This document shows positions 1-7,347 of a stretch of 17,324 nucleotides of DNA, in pieces (positions within the stretch are counted from its first letter, which is position 1; the number at the start of each line of letters is the position of its first letter). Both the position numbers and the translations under genes were made by a program. This stretch comes from Xanthobacteraceae bacterium. GTDB taxonomy: Bacteria; Pseudomonadota; Alphaproteobacteria; Rhizobiales; Xanthobacteraceae. The notes beneath the pieces were generated by a model. It ran no database searches, had not been told where the DNA came from, and was given only the letters and a program-made list of their open reading frames with translations. The stretch is taken from positions 1 to 17,324 of the forward strand of contig JASHSE010000139.1 of the NCBI GenBank assembly GCA_030036975.1. The letters are read 5' to 3'.

Positions 1-1322
1 GCGAGCGGATCGCGTTGACCGGCGATCCGGCCGGCGAATTCGTTGGCGAGGTCGAGACGACGCGGCACGCCATCGATCCACGCGGCTTCCCGGTCGGAAA
101 ACCCGTTCGGCGCCGGCGGGCGCCACAGCGCTTCGCCTAACATCGCCTGCGCGCCCGTGATCCGAGCCACCGGCACAACCGACTCCGCATCGGCGAGATG
201 TAGCGCGCCAGCGATCCATTCCGAGGGCCTTTTGAGCTTGGTGCGGTGCGGAGTCCACGATTCATCGGCTGTGACCAGCGTTTTCGCCACCTGCTTGAGG
301 TCGCCGCCGCTGTCGCGAAACGTCTTTTCGAGTTTGCCCACCAGCGCCGGCGGCGGCTCGTCGGCAACAAAATGCGCCGCGAGCTGCTCGGCAATGTGCC
401 GGGCCGTCGCCGGATGGCGGGCCAAGTCAGCGAGCACGGCGCGACCTTGGCCGACGCCCGTGTCCGGATAGCTCTTGCCGAGCACGGTCTGCGGTCCAGG
501 CTCGTGCAACAACTTATTGAACACGAATTCGCCACCGTGCAGCGGCTCGCCCGGCGGCAACCATGTCCAGCCGGTCAAAACCTTGGCGAAATTCGTCACG
601 TCGGCCTGCGAGTAGCCGCTGCGAACGCCGAGCGTGTGCAGTTCGAGGGTTTCGCGCGCCAGATTCTCGTTCAATCCTTTGTCGCGGTCGATGCCGGCGA
701 TCGAGTTCGGCCCAATCGACTCGACATTGTCGAGATAGAGCAGCATGGCCGGGTGGCTTTCGACTGCCTGCAAGAGATCGGCGAAACGCCCGAGCACATG
801 CGGCCGGATCGCCTCGCGCTCGTACGGTCCGGCCATCGCCGCGACCTTGTCGGCCGAGACGCAGAAATGATTGGACCAGAACCAGACCAGCCGCTCGACA
901 AAGCCGATGTCGGCGTCGGTTGCGGCGTCGAAGCGAGCCTGCGCCTCGTCCTGCAAGAGCCGTGTCGGCAAAGCCGGCGTGCCCGACTGCAGCTTTGGCG
1001 CCGGCAGTTCGGCGAGGGACAGAGACGCAGATTTCGCGCCCGCCAGGGCCAAGGCCGCCAATTGTTCTCGCTCGTCTTTTTTGGCGCGCCGAGCGAGCTT
1101 TTGCCGCGCCCGTTGCTCGGCATGAAATTCGAAGACGGCGCGAACCGCTTGTGCGCTGGACGGCAGGTTTGTTGTGGCCGTTTGGCCGGCGCGCGGCCGC
1201 TCGATATCGGCCAACAGCGCGCCGCGCGGATCGCTGGCAATCGCGGCGATGCTACCGCGGGCCCCGCCGAAGCCAAAACGATGGAGCGCCAGCGCCGCCG
1301 CTTGTTTGCCACGAGGAGTCAA
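1..1322 (-). CDS. DUF1800 family protein, C-terminus cut by window edge
   Basis: An open frame of 440 complete codons runs off the left edge on the minus strand. It reads as a DUF1800 protein: an N-terminal LALHRFGFGGARG segment (residues 11-23), WFWSNHFCVSADK (147-159), LNENLARETLELHTLGVRSG (217-236) and VTNFAKVLTGW (242-252) are the family's typical blocks. The biochemical role of DUF1800 is not established. It is often next to a DUF1501 gene, which would lie beyond the left edge here. No ATG or GTG lies between the upstream in-frame stop and the conserved region. The best start is TTG at 1320-1322, preceded by GGGAGA at a usable distance, giving a protein beginning MTPRGKQAAA; two further TTG codons lie just upstream. 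I see no signal peptide. Residues 70-120 are charged and alanine-rich. The frame is intact and the gene is divergent from lipA. Confidence 0.85.
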   Translation of the reverse strand, partial: MTPRGKQAAALALHRFGFGGARGSIAAIASDPRGALLADIERPRAGQTATTNLPSSAQAVRAVFEFHAEQRARQKLARRAKKDEREQLAALALAGAKSASLSLAELPAPKLQSGTPALPTRLLQDEAQARFDAATDADIGFVERLVWFWSNHFCVSADKVAAMAGPYEREAIRPHVLGRFADLLQAVESHPAMLLYLDNVESIGPNSIAGIDRDKGLNENLARETLELHTLGVRSGYSQADVTNFAKVLTGWTWLPPGEPLHGGEFVFNKLLHEPGPQTVLGKSYPDTGVGQGRAVLADLARHPATARHIAEQLAAHFVADEPPPALVGKLEKTFRDSGGDLKQVAKTLVTADESWTPHRTKLKRPSEWIAGALHLADAESVVPVARITGAQAMLGEALWRPPAPNGFSDREAAWIDGVPRRLDLANEFAGRIAGQRDPL

Positions 1323-1556
1323 CGAATCTCCCGCTATTCCCCGCAAGTGTGCCAAAAGCTAGTTCTTCCAATGTGGCAAAAATCTCAGCGTAGCGTAATG
1401 GAATCGCGCGAAATTTTCTTACATTTTGTTCCTAAGGCAGCGCCCCGCGGGACTGTAGAACGCGGCCGGTTGTCCGCTTGCGGCAAGGCAACGCGGCTCG
1501 TAAGTATCTGACAAGCCCGGCTCACGCGCCGGATCGATGAGCCGCATGGAACGGGT
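1323..1556. other. Divergent intergenic region, DUF1800 / lipA
   Basis: These 234 bp separate two divergent genes and should hold both promoters. The part near DUF1800 is AT-richer and contains two near-identical decamers, TGTGCCAAAA (1348-1357) and TGTGGCAAAA (1372-1381), 24 bp apart. The TGCCA and TGGCA cores also read as an inverted repeat. A T-rich patch at about 1420-1440 could belong to a lipA promoter, but I cannot pick a convincing -35/-10 pair. No small gene is supported. Confidence 0.4.
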
Positions 1557-2510
1557 ATGGCCGTCGTAGTCGACACCTTGGGAAATGCCGGGCGCCTGCG
1601 CCACCCCGAAAAGGCGCATCGGCCCGATCAGCCCGTGCTGCCCAAGCCCGACTGGATTCGCGTTAAGGCGCCGGTGTCGGCGGGCTATTTCGCGACCCAG
1701 CGCATCGTGCGCGATAACGGCCTGCACACCGTCTGCGAGGAGGCCGGCTGTCCCAATATCGGCGAGTGCTGGGACAAAAAGCACGCCACCTTTATGATCA
1801 TGGGCGACACCTGCACGCGGGCTTGCGCGTTCTGCAACGTCAAGACCGGCCTTCCGGGCGCGCTCGATCCCGCCGAGCCGGGACGCGTCGCCGAAGCCAC
1901 CCGAAAACTCGGCCTTGCCCACGTCGTCGTCACGTCCGTCGATCGCGACGATCTCGACGACGGCGGCGCCGCGCATTTCGCCGCGGTCATTGGCGCCATC
2001 CGCGCGCGTTGCCCCAAAACCACGATCGAGGTGTTGACGCCGGATTTTCTGCGTAAGGACGGCGCGGTCGAAACTGTGGTCGCAGCGGGCCCCGACGTGT
2101 TCAACCACAATCTCGAAACCGTACCTTCGAAATACCTGACAGTGCGTCCGGGCGCCCGCTATTTCGCCTCGATCCGCCTGCTGCAGCGGGTGAAGGAAAT
2201 CGATCCGTACATGTTCACCAAATCCGGCATGATGGTTGGCCTGGGCGAAGAGCGCAATGAAGTTTTGCAGATGATGGACGACCTGCGCGCCGCCGACGTC
2301 GATTTTCTCACCATCGGCCAGTATCTGCAGCCCTCGCGCAAGCACCACGCGGTGCTGCGTTTCGTGCCGCCGGACGAATTCGCTGGCCTTGCGGCCGTCG
2401 CCTATGCCAAGGGATTCTTGATGGTCTCCGCCAGCCCGCTGACCCGTTCGTCGCACCATGCCGGCGACGATTTCGCGCGATTGAAGGCGGCGCGGGCGGC
2501 GCGTTTTTGA
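1557..2510 (+). CDS. lipA: Lipoyl synthase (radical SAM)
   Basis: LipA inserts two sulfur atoms into protein-bound octanoyl groups to make the lipoyl cofactor of pyruvate and 2-oxoglutarate dehydrogenases and the glycine cleavage system. Both iron-sulfur cluster motifs are present: the auxiliary cluster cysteines C60, C65 and C71 (CEEAGCPNIGEC) and the radical SAM CxxxCxxC at C86, C90 and C93 (CTRACAFC). The C-terminal serine motif reads RSSHHA, where E. coli LipA has RSSYHA; the serines are kept. The length of 317 residues is normal. The ATG at 1557 is the first in-frame start and puts the usual PDWIRVKAP block near residue 31. A RatA/COQ10-type gene follows after 7 bp, an arrangement common in alphaproteobacteria, so the two are probably cotranscribed. 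Confidence 0.97.
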   Translation: MAVVVDTLGNAGRLRHPEKAHRPDQPVLPKPDWIRVKAPVSAGYFATQRIVRDNGLHTVCEEAGCPNIGECWDKKHATFMIMGDTCTRACAFCNVKTGLPGALDPAEPGRVAEATRKLGLAHVVVTSVDRDDLDDGGAAHFAAVIGAIRARCPKTTIEVLTPDFLRKDGAVETVVAAGPDVFNHNLETVPSKYLTVRPGARYFASIRLLQRVKEIDPYMFTKSGMMVGLGEERNEVLQMMDDLRAADVDFLTIGQYLQPSRKHHAVLRFVPPDEFAGLAAVAYAKGFLMVSASPLTRSSHHAGDDFARLKAARAARF

Positions 2511-2517
2511 TTGTCTG

Positions 2518-2979
2518 ATGCCGCAATTTTCCACCAAGCGCCAGGTGCAGCACTCCGCGGCTGACATGTTCGATCTCGTCGCCGACGTCGAGCGCTATCC
2601 GCAATTCGTGCCGCTGTGCCAGTCGCTGACCGTGCGCCGGCGCACCACGAACGGCGAGGGCAGGGAGGTCATCGTCGCCGACATGATGGTGGCCTACAAA
2701 TTCATCCGCGAGAGCTTCACCAGCCGCGTCACGCTCGACCGCGCCAACCTCTCGATCCTGGTCGAATATCTGGAAGGTCCGTTCCGGCGCATGAACAACC
2801 GGTGGACTTTTCACCCGCTGAGCGAAACGACCTGCGAGGTCGAGTTTTTCCTGGCCTACGAATTCCGCAGCCGCGCGCTCGGCGTGCTGATGGGCAGTGT
2901 ATTCGACGCCGCGTTCCGCCGCTTCGCCGCGGCGTTCGAGCGGCGCGCCGACCAGGTTTACGGCGCCCAGCCGGCGTAG
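2518..2979 (+). CDS. RatA / COQ10-type START-like (SRPBCC) protein
   Basis: This 153-residue protein matches the polyketide cyclase/START-like family annotated either as ubiquinone-binding COQ10 homolog or as RatA. Typical features are the VADVERYPQFVPLC block (residues 21-34), RESFTSRVTL, GPFRRMNNRWTF and the C-terminal FDAAFRRFAAAFERRA helix. COQ10 proteins bind coenzyme Q in a hydrophobic cavity and support respiration. RatA in E. coli was described as interfering with ribosome subunit association. The sequence alone does not separate these roles; position next to lipA in an alphaproteobacterium favours a respiratory, COQ10-like function (inference). Start ATG lies 7 bp after the lipA stop with no good Shine-Dalgarno, consistent with translational coupling to lipA. 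No partner antitoxin is adjacent, so the toxin label in databases should be treated with caution. Confidence 0.9.
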   Translation: MPQFSTKRQVQHSAADMFDLVADVERYPQFVPLCQSLTVRRRTTNGEGREVIVADMMVAYKFIRESFTSRVTLDRANLSILVEYLEGPFRRMNNRWTFHPLSETTCEVEFFLAYEFRSRALGVLMGSVFDAAFRRFAAAFERRADQVYGAQPA

Positions 2980-3016
2980 CGGCACGCATCGACCCGCATT
3001 TGCGCACGAGCATACG

Positions 3017-3631
3017 ATGGCACAGTCGCGCAAGATCGAAATCCATAGTGTAGGCCGCAAGTTCGACGGCTTCTTCAAAATCGACGAAATTGACGTCTCG
3101 CATCAAGCGCGCGATGGCACGATGCGCCGCGAGCGGCGGCTGGTGTTCGAGCGCGGTGATGCGATTGCCGTGCTGCTGTACGATGCACAGACGGAAGAGG
3201 TCATCGTTGTCGAACAGTTCAGGGCGCCGGTTCTGGTCGCGCGCCGCCGCGACGATCCGCGCACGAGCGACGGCTGGATCGTCGAAGCGGCCGCCGGGAT
3301 GATCGATGACGGCGAGACGCCCGACCGGGCGGCGATCCGGGAGGCGCTGGAGGAAACCGGCTACAGAATCCGCGACCCGGCGCCGATCGGGACCTTCTTC
3401 GTCTCGCCGGGCGGCACGTCGGAGCGCGTCTTTGTCTACTTCGCCGAAATTGCCGCGGCCGACAAAGCCGGTGAGGGCGGCGGGATTGCCGGCGAGGAAG
3501 ACATCGCGCTCATCCGCCTGAGCGCAGATGATTTGTTTCGTCAGCTCGAATGCAATCAGATCCAAGACGCGAAATTGGCGATCGCGGCGTACTGGCTGAA
3601 AGACTACCTCACGCGAAAGCCGCAGCAGTAA
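3017..3631 (+). CDS. Nudix hydrolase, ADP-ribose pyrophosphatase (AdpP/YffH) type
   Basis: The protein carries a complete Nudix box, G-x5-E-x7-REAxEExGY, at residues 94-116: G94, E100, R108, E109, E112, E113 and G115 are all present, so the metal-binding helix is intact. The AVLLYD...VVEQFRAPVL block before the box is characteristic of the nucleoside-diphosphate-sugar hydrolase subfamily (AdpP, NudK/YffH), which cleaves ADP-ribose or related sugar nucleotides. The length of 204 residues is typical. The ATG at 3017 was chosen over an in-frame GTG at 2897 because the longer form would overlap the preceding gene by more than 80 bp and its extra 40 residues look like shadow coding. It lies 37 bp after the RatA-type gene and may be third in the lipA unit. 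The exact substrate cannot be told from sequence. Confidence 0.9.
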   Translation: MAQSRKIEIHSVGRKFDGFFKIDEIDVSHQARDGTMRRERRLVFERGDAIAVLLYDAQTEEVIVVEQFRAPVLVARRRDDPRTSDGWIVEAAAGMIDDGETPDRAAIREALEETGYRIRDPAPIGTFFVSPGGTSERVFVYFAEIAAADKAGEGGGIAGEEDIALIRLSADDLFRQLECNQIQDAKLAIAAYWLKDYLTRKPQQ

Positions 3632-3733
3632 CCGGCGTACGCAATCGGCGGGACCGCCAATAAAGCTGCGCCGGTGCTCGGCCGCCTGAGCGCGACGTAA
3701 CGCCGGCTTCGGACCGGTCTCGCGGTCTGCGCG

Positions 3734-4819
3734 TTAAGCCGCAGTGTCGCGCGTGCGGTAGAAGCCGAGCACATCGCGGGCGGTCGCCGCCTGCAGCCGA
3801 TGGAAGCTCGCCGTGGCGTGCGCGAGCTCCTGGTCGGAGAGGCCGCGGGCGCCCGCCTTCATTAGCAAAATCGCCTTCGCGGTGTTCCAGGAAAAGCCGG
3901 CAAGCTTCGCCAGAATGACGAGAATGTCGCTGCCAGGCGCCAACAGCGCGCGCTCCACCACGTCGCTCTCCACGCCGCAGATCAAAGCCAGCGCCACCAC
4001 GGTCTCGGCAAGGCGGCCGTCACGCGCGAAGTGACCGACTTCGGCTTCGCCAAGCCTGCCGGCGCGATGCATGACTTCGACCGACGCCAGCGCGGCGGCG
4101 TAATTCGCCGACAGCGTCTGGGCATCGTTGCGCAGGCCACTGGAAATCTCGTCCACCACGCCGTCGATCGCCGAATTGTCGCCGAGGTTCTCGGCGAGCA
4201 GCCTGGCGCGCACCGCGGCCGAGGCCTGCTCGATCAGGCGCTGAAAATGCTGCCGCGGCAGGTCGGCGCGGGTACCGACCAGAAGCGCGAGCTTGTCGTC
4301 GCCGACCGCGCGCTTGAGCAGCATGCGAAAGCCCGCATAGGAGATGCGCGCCGATTGATTCTTGGAAACCGAGTGCACGACCTCGCGGTCGCCGCGCGTC
4401 ACCAGGACGTCGGTCACCGCTTCGCTCAAGTTCTTGCGCTGCGAGATCGCCACCAGGTGCTGCTGGCTCTTGCTGTTGGCGTTGGCGACGAGGTCGGAAT
4501 CGTTGAGACATTCGGACTCGCGCAGCACCGGCCCCGCCACCGCGATATTATCGTCGAAAGCGAGCTTGCGAACCACGCCGGCCGGCGCATTGCGCGCGCC
4601 GGCGAGCCGCGACGCCAGCTTGGCGCGGGCCATCGGCTCGATCGCGGCGGCCAGCTTGGCGATCACCTCATCGAACAAATGAACTTGCTCGGCCGAATAG
4701 CGCGAGGCGCCGGCGAAAAACAGGTCGGTGACCTGCGTCAGCATCGCGACGCGGTGCGCCTCGCCGCCGCCGGCCAGCGCCCGTTCGAGATCCTCGATCA
4801 ATGAATCCGTCAATGTCAT
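3734..4819 (-). CDS. DUF2336 domain protein
   Basis: This 361-residue protein matches the DUF2336 family, found mostly in alphaproteobacteria and of unknown function. Visible traits are an N-terminal helical part, a central segment with LVANANSKSQQHLVAISQR near residues 110-128 followed by VTDVLVTRGDREVVHSVSKN, and a long alanine- and leucine-rich helical C-terminus ending GFYRTRDTAA. No membrane span, signal peptide or catalytic motif stands out, so a cytoplasmic helical-repeat scaffold is a reasonable guess and no more. Start ATG is at 4817-4819. The gene converges with the Nudix gene across 102 bp and diverges from a PilZ gene across 245 bp. The shared upstream region has CtrA-like sequences, so the two divergent genes may be coregulated (inference). 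Confidence 0.85.
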   Translation of the reverse strand: MTLTDSLIEDLERALAGGGEAHRVAMLTQVTDLFFAGASRYSAEQVHLFDEVIAKLAAAIEPMARAKLASRLAGARNAPAGVVRKLAFDDNIAVAGPVLRESECLNDSDLVANANSKSQQHLVAISQRKNLSEAVTDVLVTRGDREVVHSVSKNQSARISYAGFRMLLKRAVGDDKLALLVGTRADLPRQHFQRLIEQASAAVRARLLAENLGDNSAIDGVVDEISSGLRNDAQTLSANYAAALASVEVMHRAGRLGEAEVGHFARDGRLAETVVALALICGVESDVVERALLAPGSDILVILAKLAGFSWNTAKAILLMKAGARGLSDQELAHATASFHRLQAATARDVLGFYRTRDTAA

Positions 4820-5064
4820 AGGCCGCGCAATCCTTGCAAACTCGCGGCACTATGAGTTCCCTGAGACTAAGGAAACGCTTCGCTCGTCAAATTATTCGAA
4901 GATTCGCATCGACTTCCGCCGCCGTCGTAAACGCACGATTAACGCTGCGCCGCCCCTCATGAGCCAGACCGCACTCAGTGCGCTTTTCGCGCTTTGATCG
5001 AATGTTCATCATGCCGGTTAGCGGTCCTTCAAGAGGTTATGGTTAGGTTTACCGTCTCCTCGGT
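4820..5064. promoter_or_regulatory. Divergent control region DUF2336 / PilZ with CtrA-like sites
   Basis: These 245 bp lie between two divergent genes. TAAA-N7-TTAA at 4928-4942 matches the alphaproteobacterial CtrA box TTAA-N7-TTAA at 7 of 8 positions. Near the PilZ start, GGTTATGGTTAGGTTTAC (5035-5052) is a set of three imperfect GGTTAN hexamers; the central ATGGTTAG is one base from the reverse complement of the CtrA half-site TTAACCAT. A one-base-centred palindrome GCACTCAGTGC lies near 4970-4980. All are visual motif matches without experimental support. Confidence 0.25.
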
Positions 5065-5343
5065 ATGGGGCCGCCGATGACCGATCGCAAGAAACGCCGC
5101 TTTCGCCGTAAGTTTTTCGAACGCGTGGCGGCACTCGATTTCGGCGACGGCTCGCCCTCGACCAGCTGCGAAGTGCTCGACATTTCCGAAGGCGGGGCGC
5201 GGCTCCGCCCGCTGTCGTGCACGCCCAAAATGCTGCCGGAGAAATTCATCCTGTTGCTGTCGGAATGCGGCAAGGTGCGGCGCAATTGCCGGGTGATCTG
5301 GCGCTCGGTGGCCGAATTAGGCGTACAATTTCCTCAAGCCTGA
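5065..5343 (+). CDS. PilZ domain protein (putative c-di-GMP receptor)
   Basis: A 92-residue protein made of a single PilZ domain. The two c-di-GMP-binding elements are visible: an arginine-rich RRFRRKFFER at residues 11-20, fitting the RxxxR motif, and DISEGGARL at about 39-47, fitting the D/NxSxxG motif. The strand VIWRSVAELGVQF at the C-terminus is the typical end of the fold. Such stand-alone domains bind cyclic di-GMP and act on motility, polysaccharide or other targets through protein contacts; the partner is unknown here. Two starts are possible, ATG at 5065 and ATG at 5077; the second is preceded by GGGGCC and would give MTDRKKRRFRR. The gene converges with cinA across 36 bp and is divergent from DUF2336. 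Confidence 0.85.
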   Translation: MGPPMTDRKKRRFRRKFFERVAALDFGDGSPSTSCEVLDISEGGARLRPLSCTPKMLPEKFILLLSECGKVRRNCRVIWRSVAELGVQFPQA

Positions 5344-5379
5344 GAATTCAAGGCTGTCGCGCGGCGGCACCGTTGCGGT

Positions 5380-5871
5380 TCACTGCGCCAGCGCCAGCAG
5401 CATCGCCAAGGCTTGCGCAACCGATCGTTCGCGCACGCGGCGCCGACCGATCTTGCCAAACAGTCGGCGGCGCTGCAGGCAACGGCCGTCGCGACTCGCG
5501 GCAGCGAAATAAACGAGGCCGACCGGTTTCTGCGCCGTGCCACCGCCAGGGCCGGCGATGCCGGTAATCGACACCGCGAGATCCGCCGGCGAATGCTTCA
5601 GCGCGCCCGCGGCCATCGCCACCGCCGTTTCGGCGCTGACCGCGCCGCGCCGCTTGAGCGTTGCCGCCGGCACCCCGAGCATCGCCTCTTTGGCCGCGTT
5701 GGAATAAACGACGAAGCCGCATTCCACGACGTCGGAAGAGCCGGCGATTTCGGTCAACGCCGCGGCAACCAGGCCGCCGGTACAGGATTCCGCCGTCGCG
5801 ATCCGCCAGCCGTGCGCGCGGCAAGCCTCGAGCACATCGGCGGCCGCTGCGCGCAGCTTGCGGTCGATCAT
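5380..5871 (-). CDS. pncC: CinA C-terminal domain protein, nicotinamide-nucleotide amidase
   Basis: The 163-residue protein is a stand-alone CinA C-terminal domain, which deamidates nicotinamide mononucleotide to nicotinate mononucleotide in pyridine nucleotide recycling (PncC activity). Family motifs are present: TAESCTGGLV at residues 26-35, GFVVYSNAAK at 52-61, SITGIAGPGGG at 101-111 and the C-terminal RRRVRERSV stretch. No N-terminal CinA (MoaB-like) domain is fused. The ATG at 5869-5871 is chosen because it overlaps the ispDF stop as ATGA and has GTGGAG seven bases upstream; a GTG at 5883 would add four residues inside ispDF. The overlap implies cotranscription and coupled translation with ispDF, the usual arrangement in this bacterial group. 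Confidence 0.93.
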   Translation of the reverse strand: MIDRKLRAAAADVLEACRAHGWRIATAESCTGGLVAAALTEIAGSSDVVECGFVVYSNAAKEAMLGVPAATLKRRGAVSAETAVAMAAGALKHSPADLAVSITGIAGPGGGTAQKPVGLVYFAAASRDGRCLQRRRLFGKIGRRRVRERSVAQALAMLLALAQ

Positions 5872-7046
5872 GCGCCGCTCCACGGCAGCCGCACGGTCGC
5901 CGTCGCCATGGCGACCAAGCCTTCGCTGCGTCCGGTGAAACCGAGTTTTTCGCTGGTCGTGGCCTTGACGGCGACACGGTCAGCGGCGATGCCGGCGATT
6001 GCGGCGATGCGCGCGCGCATGGCGTCGCGGTAGGGCGACACGCGCGGTGTCTCGCAGACGACGGTGACGTCGAGGTGGCCGATGATGCCGCCGCGGGCAC
6101 GCACACGGTCGCAGGCAAAAGCGAGGAAGCGGTCGGACGAGGCGCCGCGCCATTGCGGATCGCTCGGCGGAAAATGCTGGCCGATGTCGCCCTCGGCAAG
6201 CGCACCCAAAATGGCGTCGACCAGCGCATGCAGCGCGACGTCGGCGTCGGAATGGCCCGTGACGCCACGGCGGTGCGGAATGCGCACGCCGCCGAGCATG
6301 ACGTGATCACCGTCGGCGAAGGCGTGCACGTCGAAGCCGTTGCCGGTGCGCACGTCGATCAGCGCCGCGGCGTGTATGAGTTCGGCGCGGGCAAAATCCT
6401 CATTGGTGGTCAGTTTCACATTGCCGGCCTCGCCTTCGAACACACTGACGCGGTGGCCGGCCCACTCGGCGAGCGCGGCATCGTCGGTAAAATCATCGCG
6501 ACCGGCCGCTTCGGCGCGGCGGTGGGCATCGACAATTAGGGCAAATCCGAAGGCTTGCGGCGTCTGCACGATGCGCAGCCGGCCGCGGTCGAGCGTTTCG
6601 GCCACCGTCGCATCCTGGCCGACGACTTTCACCGTATCGGCGATGGCGAGGCCAGGGATCGCGGCACCGTGGCGCCTGCCGGCCTCCACCGCGCGGTCGA
6701 TCAAGCCGCCAGTCAGAAAAGGCCTTGCCGCGTCGTGGATCAGGACCAGTTCAGGCGCGTGCGGCTGCAGCGCGCGCAGTCCGGAACGGACCGAAATCTG
6801 CCGCGTGGCGCCGCCCGGGACGGGTTCCCGCAGCTTGCCAAAGCCGGCGCTGGCGGCGCGAAACAATCCTTCGTCCGCCGGATGGATAACGGGCTGGACG
6901 GCGTCGACCTGCTGGTTATCGCAGAAGGCGCGCAGCGTCGTGCGGATCGCAGGGACACCAGCCAAGGCCCGATATTGCTTCGGAATCGCGCCGACGGCGC
7001 GTTCCCCTCGGCCCCCTGCGACGATGACGGCCGCAACCATGCCCAT
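5868..7046 (-). CDS. ispDF: Bifunctional IspD/IspF enzyme
   Basis: A fusion of two non-consecutive MEP-pathway enzymes: 2-C-methyl-D-erythritol 4-phosphate cytidylyltransferase (IspD) and 2-C-methyl-D-erythritol 2,4-cyclodiphosphate synthase (IspF). The IspD half (about residues 1-228) shows the nucleotide loop AAVIVAGGRGER, K23 in PKQY, HDAARP at 104-109 and QTPQAF at 161-166. The IspF half (about 232-392) has GFDVHAF with metal ligands D239 and H241, GHSDADVALHALVDA with H273, the GDIGQHFPPSDP loop and KATTSEKLGFTGR near the end. Total length of 392 residues fits fused alphaproteobacterial enzymes. The first ATG (7044-7046) has GGAG nine bases upstream; a second ATG lies two codons in. The fusion is standard for alphaproteobacteria. 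Confidence 0.97.
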   Translation of the reverse strand: MGMVAAVIVAGGRGERAVGAIPKQYRALAGVPAIRTTLRAFCDNQQVDAVQPVIHPADEGLFRAASAGFGKLREPVPGGATRQISVRSGLRALQPHAPELVLIHDAARPFLTGGLIDRAVEAGRRHGAAIPGLAIADTVKVVGQDATVAETLDRGRLRIVQTPQAFGFALIVDAHRRAEAAGRDDFTDDAALAEWAGHRVSVFEGEAGNVKLTTNEDFARAELIHAAALIDVRTGNGFDVHAFADGDHVMLGGVRIPHRRGVTGHSDADVALHALVDAILGALAEGDIGQHFPPSDPQWRGASSDRFLAFACDRVRARGGIIGHLDVTVVCETPRVSPYRDAMRARIAAIAGIAADRVAVKATTSEKLGFTGRSEGLVAMATATVRLPWSGA

Positions 7047-7347
7047 TCAAAAAGGCTCCGTTCCGTTTCTGCTGCCGCTTTAGCGCATGTGAAGGCCATG
7101 TGCGAATTTTACGCCAATTGCCTCGTGGAAAGCCTGGCGCTGACGAGGCGTTATTCACGCGTGAGAGAATATTGCGCTGCAGCACTTGCATGAGACGGTA
7201 TTTTGGCTAAACTATATGCAATCTTCGGAATAGCCTATTTCGTGTGCATATGCGCTTCCGTTTCGACCCGCTCAGCCAAACGATCGCCTGCTCCCTTGCT
7301 GGAACTTGGGCCAGACATCCGCGGCTCCACAGATGGCAGCATCAATT
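7047..7347. other. Intergenic ispDF / ntrB; no dusB; candidate ntrB promoter region
   Basis: These 301 bp hold no convincing gene, although relatives usually have dusB (nifR3) here. The stretch 7150-7260 is clearly AT-richer than its surroundings and probably contains the ntrBC promoter. It has TTGCAT (7186-7191) and its reverse complement ATGCAA (7216-7221) 24 bp apart, then the palindrome GCATATGC (7246-7253). TAAACTATAT (7208-7217) between them could serve as a -10 element. Nothing here matches the sigma54 -24/-12 pattern or a good NtrC box. Confidence 0.4.

Noticed and set aside
1348..1362. sigma54 promoter (TTGGCAC ... TTGC) on the minus strand before DUF1800
   Set aside because: The GG and GC elements are separated by 7 bp, not the 10 bp that sigma54 needs.
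246..1511. Long plus-strand frame opposite DUF1800
   Set aside because: It is arginine-rich antisense shadow coding; the minus-strand frame carries clear DUF1800 motifs over the same stretch.
2518..2979. RatA as the toxin of a toxin-antitoxin pair
   Set aside because: No partner antitoxin gene is adjacent; the conserved lipA neighbourhood points to a housekeeping COQ10-like protein.
3632..3733. Bidirectional terminator between the Nudix and DUF2336 genes
   Set aside because: Only short GC-rich inverted bits (such as GGCGG-GA-CCGCC with a 2-nt loop) are present; no stable hairpin or T-tract is visible.
7174..7190. Possible NtrC binding site (TGC ... TGCA) upstream of ntrB
   Set aside because: The spacing and arms do not fit the TGCAC-N7-GTGCA pattern; the match comes down to a CTGCAG core by chance.
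7098..7193. 31-codon frame beginning MCEFYANCLVES between ispDF and ntrB
   Set aside because: It has only a closely spaced GAAGG in front, no recognisable family, and lies in the probable ispDF leader and ntrB promoter region.
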